NCBI GenBank assembly: GCA_040901795.1
Contig: JBBDYH010000141.1
Coordinates: 1-14,713 of the forward strand
Direction of reading: 5' to 3'
DNA length: 14,713 nt
From: JBBDYH01 sp040901795
GTDB lineage: Bacteria > Planctomycetota > Planctomycetia > Pirellulales > JALHPA01
Below the pieces are notes generated by a model. That model was not told where the DNA came from. It did not search any database and was given only the letters and a program-made list of their open reading frames with translations. The translations under genes were made by a program, and so were the position numbers. Shown piece by piece: positions 1-6,402 of the stretch (positions within the stretch are counted from its first letter, which is position 1; every line of letters begins with the position of its first letter).

Positions 1-148
1 TTTCGAGCCGCTCGGCCAGGAAGTACAATGAGCCGGCGCGGCGATCTGGAGCCGTTGCGACTTCCATGAGTTCGGACAATTCTAGTGAGCCGTGAGAAAA
101 GGGGAAAGACGAAGGGTCTTGGCTTCAGGTACCTTGGAGACTGGTTCC
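1..148. other. Left-edge region, no complete gene
   Basis: No complete gene can be supported here. Plus-strand frame 2 reads nine residues (FEPLGQEVQ) to a TGA at 29-31, and frame 3 stays open to a TGA at 93-95. Either could be the 3' end of a gene that starts outside the window, but the stretch is too short to decide. A GTG at 92 is in frame with the isomerase gene downstream, but it lacks a good ribosome binding site and would put 19 charged residues before the signal peptide, so it was not used as the start. Confidence 0.4.
136..139 (+). promoter_or_regulatory. Shine-Dalgarno site that sets the isomerase start
   Basis: GGAG lies 9 bases before the ATG at 149. It places translation directly in front of the Tat signal peptide and argues against the upstream in-frame GTG at 92. 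Confidence 0.6.
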
Positions 149-1078
149 ATGAGCAATTCATGCACGCGGCGAGAGGCATTGATCACAGGCGCGGCGACAT
201 TGGTCGGGGGGGTTGCAATGAAGCTAGGCGCACCTCAACGGGCCGAAGCGATTGAGCCGATCGCGCGCGGCGGCCGACCGAAGTTCAAGTTCAGTCTCGC
301 CGGCTACAGCTACCGTGACCTGTTCAAGCCGAACAACCGATTCGCCAAGGAAGCCCTAACGCTGCACGAATTCGCGGATGACTGTGCGAAAATGCAGCTT
401 GAAGGCACGGAGCTCACGTCATATTACTTTCCGCCCACGGTGACGAACGAATATCTTACGGAGTTGCGTCGGCATTGCTTCCGCTTGGGGCTCGATGTTT
501 CCGGCACCGCGGTCGGCAACGACTTCTGTCATCCGGCTGGAGAGCGACGTGACCGCGAAATTGCCAGCGTGAAGCGGTGGACCGATCACGCCGCCGTGCT
601 CGGCGCGCCTGTCATCCGCATCTTTTCCGGCAGCGTCAAACCAAAGCAGATGCCTGAGGATGCTCATCGGCTCGCCGTGGCCGGTATCGAAGAGTGCTGC
701 GACTACGCGGGCCAGCGGGGGATCCATCTAGCACTGGAAAATCACGGCGGTCTGACCGCCACCGCCGCCGGCATGATCAAGCTGGTCCAGGACGTGCAGA
801 GCCCGTGGTTTGGCGTGAACTTCGATTCGGGCAATTTTCGCAGCGAAGACGTTTATGCGGAGCTGGCGGAAATCGCGCCTTACGCCATCAATGCACAGGT
901 TAAGGTCGTCGTCAGTCCTCGTGGACAGAAAAAGCAGCCCGCCGACTTCGCGCGGCTGGCAAAAACCCTCCGCGAAGCCGGCTATCGCGGTTATATCGTC
1001 CTGGAATACGAGGAATCGGGCGATCCGCGGGTGGAATGCCCCAAGTTCATCGAACAGATCCGCGAGGCTTTCGCTTGA
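149..1078 (+). CDS. Tat-exported sugar phosphate isomerase/epimerase-like TIM-barrel protein
   Basis: This 309-residue protein looks like the xylose-isomerase-like TIM barrel family (AP_endonuc_2 fold), which isomerises or epimerises sugars or related polyols using a divalent metal. Residues 1-34 form a Tat signal: twin arginine R7-R8 in TRREAL, a Gly/Ala-rich hydrophobic stretch (11-28), and an AEA cleavage site at 32-34. Export of the folded, metal-loaded enzyme is therefore expected. Typical carboxylate ligand positions are visible as E197 in LALENHG, D226 in NFDSGNF and E286 in VLEYEE. The usual barrel histidine, often seen as HxKD, appears to be Q250 in NAQVKV, so the metal site may differ from the family norm. 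The gene is monocistronic, converging on the Cys-rich gene and followed by a strong hairpin at 1149-1179. The substrate cannot be named. Fold and export are well supported; the reaction is inferred from the family. Confidence 0.85.
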   Translation: MSNSCTRREALITGAATLVGGVAMKLGAPQRAEAIEPIARGGRPKFKFSLAGYSYRDLFKPNNRFAKEALTLHEFADDCAKMQLEGTELTSYYFPPTVTNEYLTELRRHCFRLGLDVSGTAVGNDFCHPAGERRDREIASVKRWTDHAAVLGAPVIRIFSGSVKPKQMPEDAHRLAVAGIEECCDYAGQRGIHLALENHGGLTATAAGMIKLVQDVQSPWFGVNFDSGNFRSEDVYAELAEIAPYAINAQVKVVVSPRGQKKQPADFARLAKTLREAGYRGYIVLEYEESGDPRVECPKFIEQIREAFA

Positions 1079-1148
1079 TCTTGTAACGCAATCTGGCGCA
1101 AGGGAAGCACTCTATGGCTATTTCATCGCCGCGCTAAGGCGCATGCAA

Positions 1149-1179
1149 AAAGCCAGGCCTTGCGGGAAGGCCTGGCTTT
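1149..1179. terminator. Bidirectional intrinsic terminator between convergent genes
   Basis: A perfect 12-bp stem (AAAGCCAGGCCT at 1149-1160 and its complement at 1168-1179) encloses a 7-base loop. A-rich bases lie on its left and T-rich bases on its right, so it can act on both strands. It sits 71 bases past the isomerase stop and 61 bases past the stop of the minus-strand Cys-rich gene. Confidence 0.8.
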
Positions 1180-1239
1180 GATTTAGCAATCGGCCGCCAC
1201 TCACAGGGCATGGTGGCGGCTAATCTGAATACAACCTGA

Positions 1240-1692
1240 CTAGGCGCGGTAGCTGACGACCGGGAAGCGAATAATCTTCCGGGCGCTGGCACCGGCCGGC
1301 GGCGGGGGTTGCTCACCACCATTGGCTGGCGGCGGGGGCGGTTCAACGGCGCCACCTTCGACAGGTGCTCCGTACTGCACACCAGCGCAGCTCGGCGGGC
1401 AAACCGGCGCCGGGCAAGCGCAGCTCGGCGGGCAAACGGGAGCACAATGCTGGACGTGACCGTCGCAGCCACAGCAGCCGCGACGATGACGACGATGGTG
1501 CCGGTGATGCCGACGGCCATGGCAGCCGCAGCAATCGTTGACGAAGCCGGCGCAGCCGCCGTCGCAGACGCCTGCACAACCATTGCAGCCGTGGCAACCG
1601 TGACCGGCGACGGCCTTGCTGTCACCGCCCAAGAGGGCGATGCCGACAACCGCGAAAAAAATCGCGATGCCTAAAATCAATGTTCGATTCAT
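1240..1692 (-). CDS. Secreted Cys/His-rich protein with proline-rich tail
   Basis: No named family is recognised. The 150-residue product has an uncleaved or Sec-type signal helix at 4-21 with an AVA site at 27-29. Next comes a dense Cys/Gly/His zone (33-57, CxxC-like spacing in HGCHGCNGC), a strongly basic His/Arg run (59-72), a second Cys cluster (73-76), and two 11-residue repeats with core APVCPPSCA (84-92 and 95-103). A proline-rich linker (118-132) and a basic tail ending FPVVSYRA finish it. There are 17 cysteines in all. Composition suggests metal binding or a disulfide-crosslinked envelope protein, but this is inference. The start at 1692 is chosen because GGAGG lies 8 bases upstream and the signal helix follows at once; the longer in-frame form from 1794 adds 34 uninformative residues. 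The gene stands alone. Confidence 0.75.
   Translation of the reverse strand: MNRTLILGIAIFFAVVGIALLGGDSKAVAGHGCHGCNGCAGVCDGGCAGFVNDCCGCHGRRHHRHHRRHRRGCCGCDGHVQHCAPVCPPSCACPAPVCPPSCAGVQYGAPVEGGAVEPPPPPANGGEQPPPPAGASARKIIRFPVVSYRA
1384..1437. repeat. 33-bp-period tandem repeat inside the Cys-rich gene
   Basis: A 21-base word (AGCGCAGCTCGGCGGGCAAA plus C) occurs identically at 1384-1404 and 1417-1437. The 33-base period equals 11 codons and encodes the repeated APVCPPSCA unit. Complete nucleotide identity suggests a recent in-frame duplication. Confidence 0.85.
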
Positions 1693-1700
1693 CCTCGAAT

Positions 1701-1705
1701 CCTCC
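1701..1705 (-). promoter_or_regulatory. Shine-Dalgarno site that sets the Cys-rich protein start
   Basis: The minus strand reads GGAGG, then 8 bases, then the ATG at 1692-1690. This selects the internal methionine over the upstream in-frame start at 1794. Confidence 0.65.
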
Positions 1706-1903
1706 AAACTAGTAACTTGGCGTAACAGGTTCACGTTGCCGTCGGCTTTTTTCTGGGTCCCACGCTGGCGACGGCAACCAAACGCGAGATACAACTTTTG
1801 TCACACCCTGTTCCCGGACACACTTCTCCGCGGCTTCCCGCAAAACTGCCCTGTAAGCTCTATGGGTTGCGTAAAAGGTGCCGATTGCACAGGCTAGGAC
1901 GCT

Positions 1904-1931
1904 AAGTTATCAGTTGACTTTGGGTTGTCAA
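1904..1931 (-). promoter_or_regulatory. Possible sigma-70-type promoter for the Cys-rich gene
   Basis: The minus strand has a perfect TTGACA (1931-1926), a 16-base spacer and TAACTT (1909-1904), which keeps only three of six consensus -10 bases. It would leave a leader of about 200 bases before the start at 1692. The rest of the 1693-2034 gap shows no convincing gene; one 82-codon plus-strand frame there is judged spurious. Confidence 0.25.
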
Positions 1932-2034
1932 GGCACTCCGAACGCTAATCTGAAGAAACTTGGCGCTCTGGGTGCGATGAGTGAAGTTTACCTGAAGGAT
2001 AGGCTGCGCATAGCTATCCGTATGCCCATCGCGC

Positions 2035-2069
2035 AAAAAAAGGGACTGTGGTTGTTACCACAGTCCCTT
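2035..2069 (-). terminator. Rho-independent terminator of the lipoprotein gene
   Basis: Read on the minus strand, a perfect 13-bp stem (AAGGGACTGTGGT, 2069-2057, pairing with 2052-2040) with a 4-base loop is followed by a run of seven T (2041-2035). It lies 64 bases past the stop of the minus-strand lipoprotein gene. Confidence 0.88.
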
Positions 2070-2132
2070 AACAACGGCCTTAACGTAAGTTCTTTCGCGG
2101 CCGAAGCTTCCAACCGCCAGCGGTAACCGCTA

Positions 2133-2813
2133 CTACTGTTTCCGCACCCCGTCGGCAGAATTCTGCAATTCAGCCACGTCGGCGGCTGGTTCGCCTGAAG
2201 CCTGCTCGGCAGTTCCTTGACTCGGCTGCCCTGGGTTGAGTGTTTGCGTTGCGCGTCGGATCATTTCTTCCTCAACGAGCAGCAGCTTTCGCTCCATGTC
2301 GTCCATATCTTCGAAGTTGTAGAGCACCGGGAGCTGGTCGGGGAAGACCTTCATGGCTACTCCGGCGATGCGCCATCCAGGCTGCTCTTTTCGCAGAAAC
2401 CACACCATATCCATCTCCACATCGTCGCCTGCGGGGTCTTTGTCGGCGATATGACAAGCCACGTGGGCAAGATCTTTGGCTTCTGAGACGTATTGCACCT
2501 CGCCCACTTTGAACTTCATCTCCTTGCTTCCAGGCGGCGAGACACCATATTGCGTCCGCTCGATTTCCTGGCGCGTTTTTTCGGTGAGCAACCCGGACGC
2601 TTTGGCATCGTCGCCGTTCTTGAATGCCATCATGAACTCGTGGACGGCCTGATCCGGAGTCCCGCCCGCGGCGGCGGGCTTGCTGCTCGTCCCCGACTCG
2701 TTCGCCTGTTCAGTCGAATCATTCTTGGAGCAACCAAGCAACGCCGCCAATAGCACCACAGAGAGTTGCCGGGATAGCCGGCGTGCCAGGTTTGTAGCCG
2801 GACAGCGTTCCAT
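2133..2813 (-). CDS. Lipoprotein with NTF2/DUF4878-like domain
   Basis: This 226-residue protein has a clear lipoprotein signal: basic n-region (R11, R12, R15), hydrophobic core 17-26, and lipobox LLGC with the lipidated cysteine at C28. A low-complexity linker follows (30-52). Residues 53-165 look like an NTF2-like fold of the DUF4878 kind. That reading rests on a start 'PDQAVHEFMMAFKNGDDAKASGLLTEKTRQE', split here by role: an amphipathic helix, then a helix carrying the 'LLT' turn, and a later strand 'MVWFLRKEQPGWRIAGVAM'. An acidic helical segment (167-189) and a disordered tail follow. It is probably anchored to a membrane facing the periplasm; ligand and role are unknown. The start at 2813 is preferred because GGAG lies nearby and the signal peptide begins there; the in-frame start at 2909 adds 32 residues. 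It is monocistronic with its own terminator. Confidence 0.75.
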   Translation of the reverse strand: MERCPATNLARRLSRQLSVVLLAALLGCSKNDSTEQANESGTSSKPAAAGGTPDQAVHEFMMAFKNGDDAKASGLLTEKTRQEIERTQYGVSPPGSKEMKFKVGEVQYVSEAKDLAHVACHIADKDPAGDDVEMDMVWFLRKEQPGWRIAGVAMKVFPDQLPVLYNFEDMDDMERKLLLVEEEMIRRATQTLNPGQPSQGTAEQASGEPAADVAELQNSADGVRKQ

Positions 2814-2969
2814 CGCTTCGTGCTCCGTGAGAGTCCAAGTTTGACCGCGGTTTTCTGCCTTTGGTTGGGCGAGGGGGCGGAGTGTCGCAAAGCGGACTGT
2901 GGCGGTCAAGAGCGCGCTGGTGCTAGCAGCGTTGGACCGTTGGAGTTCAAGCTTTAGCTTGCTTCCTCT

Positions 2970-3060
2970 GTAGAGAACGCCCTCCGTGGCGTTCCGGAAG
3001 CGACAATCGGTGTAGCCAAGTCAATTTGCCCAACGGAACGGCACGGAGGCCGTTCCCTAC
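2970..3060. repeat. Inverted pair of GTAG-headed REP palindromes (REPIN-like), family A
   Basis: Two 27-base arms (2970-2996 and, inverted, 3034-3060) match at 24 of 27 positions. Each begins GTAG and folds on itself: arm 1 pairs GAACGCC with GGCGTTC, and arm 2, read from its own GTAG, pairs GAACGGC with GCCGTTC. Two of the three differences are one compensatory base-pair swap (C:G to G:C). The element fills most of the intergenic space between the divergent lipoprotein and exporter genes (2814-3165), which otherwise shows no gene. Confidence 0.75.
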
Positions 3061-3165
3061 AGACTTGGCCAGCGCGTCGGCGATGCGCTCGAATGCATCT
3101 TGGTGGCTTCCCCGCAACACGGTTAGAATCCGCGGCTTTACGTTGCCACCTCAAGGAAGATCGCT

Positions 3166-5943
3166 ATGCCCGCGGAAGGGAATCCGCACGCCGGTCGAGA
3201 TTCGTCGCTGTTGGGAGAAGTGCTGGCCGGCGTAGCACGGTTCGCATTGCGTTTTCCGATAGCGATGCTGGCTCTGGCCCTGGGGTTAGCCGCTATTGCG
3301 CTGGTGATCGCCGGGACAAGGCTGGGATACAAGTCGAGCCGGCTGGATCTTCTGAACCCGCATAGCGATTACAACCGGTTGTGGATCGAGTATCTCGACG
3401 AGTTCGGTGACGCCGACGACGCAGTCATCGTGGTCGAAGGCCAGAGCCCGGACTACGTGGTGCCTGTGCTCGATGAGGTGTCGAAGCTGCTGGCGCGGGA
3501 CAACCGACTGTTCGACGCGGTGTTGCACGAGCGGGACCTGTCGAAGATCCGCGCGAAGGGGTTGCACTATCTCGCGCCTCAGGAACTCGAGGCGATGCAG
3601 CGGCAATTGGCCGATTCGATCGGAATTGTGCGCGGACAGTGGAGTCGGTTGAAGGTCGGAGCGCTGGTCAAATCCCTGACCGACCAAATTGAGGTTCCCC
3701 ACGAGTCACACGCGCCTGACGCCGATCTGCCGGCGCGTGTGATCGAACTGGAGCGGCTCAGCGAGAGCTTATTGGTGAGCGTCAATGAACAGGGACGCCG
3801 CTATCGATCCCCCTGGCCCGGCTTGCCCACTTCGCTGGCGATGATCAGCGAGCTCTCGAACGAGCACCTGTTGGCCGATCAGGGGCGGCTCGGCTTCGTA
3901 CTACTGCGCTTGGCCGAAGGGGACGACAAGCTCGCCCCGCGCTCCGAGGCGATTGATGAGCTGCGCCGGCTGATTGACGATCTTCAACAGCGGCATCCCG
4001 CCACGCACATCGGTCTGACCGGTCTGCCAGTGATGGAAAACGACGAGATGCGCGCGAGCCAATCGTCGATGGCCTGGGCCAGCCTGGTGTCGCTGGGCGG
4101 CGTGGCGCTGGTGGTCATCGCGGGTTTCGGCGGTGTTCGGCATGCGCTCTTGGCGAACCTGGTGTTGCTGATTGGCATGGCCTGGGCATTTGGCTACGTG
4201 ACATTGGCGATAGGCCATTTAAATATCCTCAGCGTCACCTTCACCGTGACGCTGATCGGCATTGGCATCGATTTTGGCACGTATTATGTCGCGCGTTATA
4301 TGCAACTTCGCCGCGAGCACCATTCGTGCGCCGAGGCCGTCGTAGAAACCAGTCGCGCCGTTGGCCCCAGCATTTCGACGGGCGCCATCACCACGGCAAT
4401 CGCGTTCTTTGCGGCGGGTCTCACGAGTTTCACTGGCGTGGCGGAGCTGGGAATCATCGCCGGCGGTGGACTGATCCTGTGTGCCCTTGCGCAATTAGTC
4501 GTGCTGCCGGCCTGCGTGTATCTGATTGATCGCGGTCGAGGAAGACGAATGCCGAAGCCGGTGCCGGTCCACCGACTGCTTGCGCCGCTGATGAGAGCCC
4601 CGCGCTTGATGGTGGTCCTGGGAATGGCCGTGACGGTGATTTGTGCGGCCGGTCTGCCACGGCTCTGGTACGACCACAATCTGTTGAACATGCAGCCCAC
4701 CGGCCTGGAGAGCGTCGAGCTGGAGCGCAAGCTGCTGGCCGAGAGCGACCAGAGTGTTTGGTACGCGTTATCAATCGCGGAGACGCGAGAAGAACTCTTG
4801 GCGCGAAAGGCGAGCTTTTTGGCGCTGCCGACCGTCGAGCGGACCGAGGAGATCGTTTCGCTGTTGCCGCTCGATCAAGAGGAGAAGCAGCCCGTCATTG
4901 CACGAATTCACCAGATGCTGCGCGACCTGCCGGAGCGGCCTCCGCTGATCGAGAACGATACACTGGATGAGCTTGGTGTTGTCTTGGCCCAGGCACAAGA
5001 TGCGGCGGCACGGGCGCCCGGCGGATGGCTGGCGGCGCGCAACCTGGGATTGGTGCGAGATGTCCTCCGCAGGATGCAGCCGGCCGAGTGCTATGCGGAG
5101 CTGTCGCAGTTTCAGCAATATATGGCTGGGGACCTGCTCAGCCGCCTGCACGCCCTGCAAAGCATCTCCAATCCGGCGCCGCCCGAGCTTGCGGATCTGC
5201 CGGCGGGACTCGTCGATCGCTTTGTCGGACACAACGGCAAGCACCTGTTGAAGATCTACGGCCGCGGCAACATTTGGGATATCCAAGCGCTGGCGAACTT
5301 CGTCAGCGAGGTGCGCTCCGTCGATCCGCGGGCGACGGGCAATCCGCTGCAAGCGTACGAAGCCTCGACCGAGATGAAGGAGAGCTACCAACTGGCGGCG
5401 CTATACGCCCTGTTGGTGATTCTGGTTGTGTTGTGGATCGACTTCCGCAATTCCGGCCACGTGCTGTTGGCTGCCTTTCCGCTGGCGCTAAGTATGGTGC
5501 AAACGTTCGGCCTGATGGGATTGCTCGATATTCCGCTCAATCCGGCCAACTTGATCGCACTGCCGCTGATCGTGGGCATCGGCGTCGATTACGGCGTACA
5601 CATCGTGCACAATTTCCTCGAACAGCGCGGGCCGTATCGAATGACGCCGGCGACCGCCATTGCCGTAACGGTGGACTCGCTCACGACGATCATCGGCTTT
5701 GGCAGCCTGATGATCGCCAGCCATCAGGGCCTGCAGAGCCTGGGCCGTGTGCTTACCTTGGGGATTATGTGCTGCACGATCACCTCGCTGGTGATCCTGC
5801 CGGCGGCATTGACGTGGATGACGAGGAATCGCCCGGAGGAGGGGGAGGATCGGGGGCAGAGCGAGCCGGGAGAGGCGGAACAATCGATTGTGCCACCTGC
5901 GATTCGCCGCAAGAGTGAGGTGCCGGCGGTACGAGCGGCGTAG
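3166..5943 (+). CDS. RND-superfamily MMPL-type exporter
   Basis: This 925-residue inner-membrane transporter has the duplicated RND/MMPL layout: TM1 (about 32-50), a large periplasmic domain (51-300), TM2-TM6 (about 303-452), TM7 (479-498), a second periplasmic domain (500-738), and TM8-TM12 (about 742-885). The proton-relay motif occurs once per half, as GIGIDFG (D369) and GIGVDYG (D808). Family members use proton-motive force to move lipids, hopanoids or other hydrophobic molecules. The closest named relatives I can think of are HpnN-like proteins, but no hopanoid genes lie nearby, so the substrate is open. AAGGA sits 8 bases before the ATG at 3166. The C-terminal tail (886-925) is charged and probably cytoplasmic. 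The gene stands alone, and its 3' side carries palindromic repeats rather than a classical terminator. Confidence 0.9.
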   Translation: MPAEGNPHAGRDSSLLGEVLAGVARFALRFPIAMLALALGLAAIALVIAGTRLGYKSSRLDLLNPHSDYNRLWIEYLDEFGDADDAVIVVEGQSPDYVVPVLDEVSKLLARDNRLFDAVLHERDLSKIRAKGLHYLAPQELEAMQRQLADSIGIVRGQWSRLKVGALVKSLTDQIEVPHESHAPDADLPARVIELERLSESLLVSVNEQGRRYRSPWPGLPTSLAMISELSNEHLLADQGRLGFVLLRLAEGDDKLAPRSEAIDELRRLIDDLQQRHPATHIGLTGLPVMENDEMRASQSSMAWASLVSLGGVALVVIAGFGGVRHALLANLVLLIGMAWAFGYVTLAIGHLNILSVTFTVTLIGIGIDFGTYYVARYMQLRREHHSCAEAVVETSRAVGPSISTGAITTAIAFFAAGLTSFTGVAELGIIAGGGLILCALAQLVVLPACVYLIDRGRGRRMPKPVPVHRLLAPLMRAPRLMVVLGMAVTVICAAGLPRLWYDHNLLNMQPTGLESVELERKLLAESDQSVWYALSIAETREELLARKASFLALPTVERTEEIVSLLPLDQEEKQPVIARIHQMLRDLPERPPLIENDTLDELGVVLAQAQDAAARAPGGWLAARNLGLVRDVLRRMQPAECYAELSQFQQYMAGDLLSRLHALQSISNPAPPELADLPAGLVDRFVGHNGKHLLKIYGRGNIWDIQALANFVSEVRSVDPRATGNPLQAYEASTEMKESYQLAALYALLVILVVLWIDFRNSGHVLLAAFPLALSMVQTFGLMGLLDIPLNPANLIALPLIVGIGVDYGVHIVHNFLEQRGPYRMTPATAIAVTVDSLTTIIGFGSLMIASHQGLQSLGRVLTLGIMCCTITSLVILPAALTWMTRNRPEEGEDRGQSEPGEAEQSIVPPAIRRKSEVPAVRAA

Positions 5944-5952
5944 CTTTCCGAA

Positions 5953-6037
5953 AGGTCCGGAGGACCGTCAGGAAGTAGCCCAACCGCGAGGTTGGGGGTA
6001 CGAGGGCCGGAGGCCTGGTAGGAAATAGCCCCAACCG
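5953..6037. repeat. Tandem degenerate palindromic repeat with GTAG-headed hairpin
   Basis: Two copies of a roughly 34-base unit lie in direct orientation (5953-5986 and 6003-6037). Each starts with a small palindrome, GGTCCGGAGGACC in the first and GGGCCGGAGGCCT in the second, so a T:A pair is swapped for G:C between copies. Each runs into (G/A)TAGCCC(C)AACCG. In copy 1 the GTAG (5975-5978) is followed by a perfect 7-bp hairpin CCCAACC-GCGA-GGTTGGG (5979-5996) with a GNRA-type loop. It is just past the exporter stop and may also help end its transcript. Confidence 0.65.
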
Positions 6038-6057
6038 TGTGCCGGCGAGAGTCAGAG

Positions 6058-6074
6058 CGCGGTCGCAGACCGCG
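6058..6074. terminator. Hairpin past the small membrane protein gene (possible terminator)
   Basis: CGCGGTC-GCA-GACCGCG is a perfect 7-bp stem. It lies 3 bases past the minus-strand stop at 6078. No T-run follows on the minus strand, so it may be a transcript-stabilising or factor-dependent element, or one more palindromic repeat. Confidence 0.35.
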
Positions 6075-6077
6075 TGG

Positions 6078-6347
6078 TCACGCATCCGGATTCGTCTCAC
6101 GCTGTCTTCGCCGCATCGCGGTGAATCGCTCGATGGTCCGCGCGAGACTCAGGATCAGCACCAGCGCCAATGGTGCAGCCACGACGAAGAGCACAAACGC
6201 TATGGGGAGGTCGTCGTCATCCGCGCGGATCAGGCCGCTAAAACCCGCGGCGGCGATGGCCACCAACATCGTCGCGAATAGCACAGCGCGGATGGTGAAT
6301 TGGCGCTTAGGGGGCGGTGTTTCGATGGCGTCGGATGACTCTATCAT
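6078..6347 (-). CDS. Small two-helix membrane protein
   Basis: This 89-residue protein has two predicted transmembrane helices (about 19-39 and 48-68) separated by a short acidic loop (ADDDD, 42-46). It ends in a basic tail (R71-R82 region, RTIERFTAMRRRQR) that should be cytoplasmic by the positive-inside rule. The first helix starts with 'RQFTIRAVLFATMLVA', a pattern I associate from memory with a very common planctomycete small-membrane-protein type; no function is known to me. It is the last gene of the minus-strand set after the diheme cytochrome, 50 bases downstream of it, with a palindromic repeat in the gap. No convincing Shine-Dalgarno site precedes the ATG at 6347, so expression is somewhat uncertain. 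Amino-acid order, not only the open frame, supports it as real. Confidence 0.65.
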   Translation of the reverse strand: MIESSDAIETPPPKRQFTIRAVLFATMLVAIAAAGFSGLIRADDDDLPIAFVLFVVAAPLALVLILSLARTIERFTAMRRRQRETNPDA

Positions 6348-6363
6348 CGCATGTCATTGGAAT

Positions 6364-6402
6364 GGTGGGCCGTCGCCCGCGGCGGGCTCGTCCCACCCTA
6401 CG
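6364..6402 (-). repeat. GTAG-headed palindrome that supplies the cytochrome stop codon
   Basis: The minus strand reads CGTAGGGTGGGACGAGCCCG, continuing to CCCACC. The outer stem is GGTGGG/CCCACC and an inner GC-rich hairpin is nested within. The stop codon TAG (6400-6398) of the diheme cytochrome is the TAG of the GTAG head. The outer stem matches the element at 9543-9607. Confidence 0.6.

Noticed and set aside
1309..1674. Plus-strand frame opposite the Cys-rich gene
   Set aside because: The minus-strand product has a signal peptide, ribosome binding site and ordered Cys repeats; the plus-strand product is Ala/Thr/Met-rich antisense noise.
1878..2126. 82-codon plus-strand frame across the lipoprotein terminator
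   Set aside because: It runs through an intrinsic terminator hairpin and has no recognisable motif.
5025..5918. Long plus-strand frame (297 codons) inside the exporter gene
   Set aside because: It is out of frame with a strongly supported RND protein, and its translation is low-complexity Arg/Gly/Ala-rich, typical of a GC-rich shadow frame.
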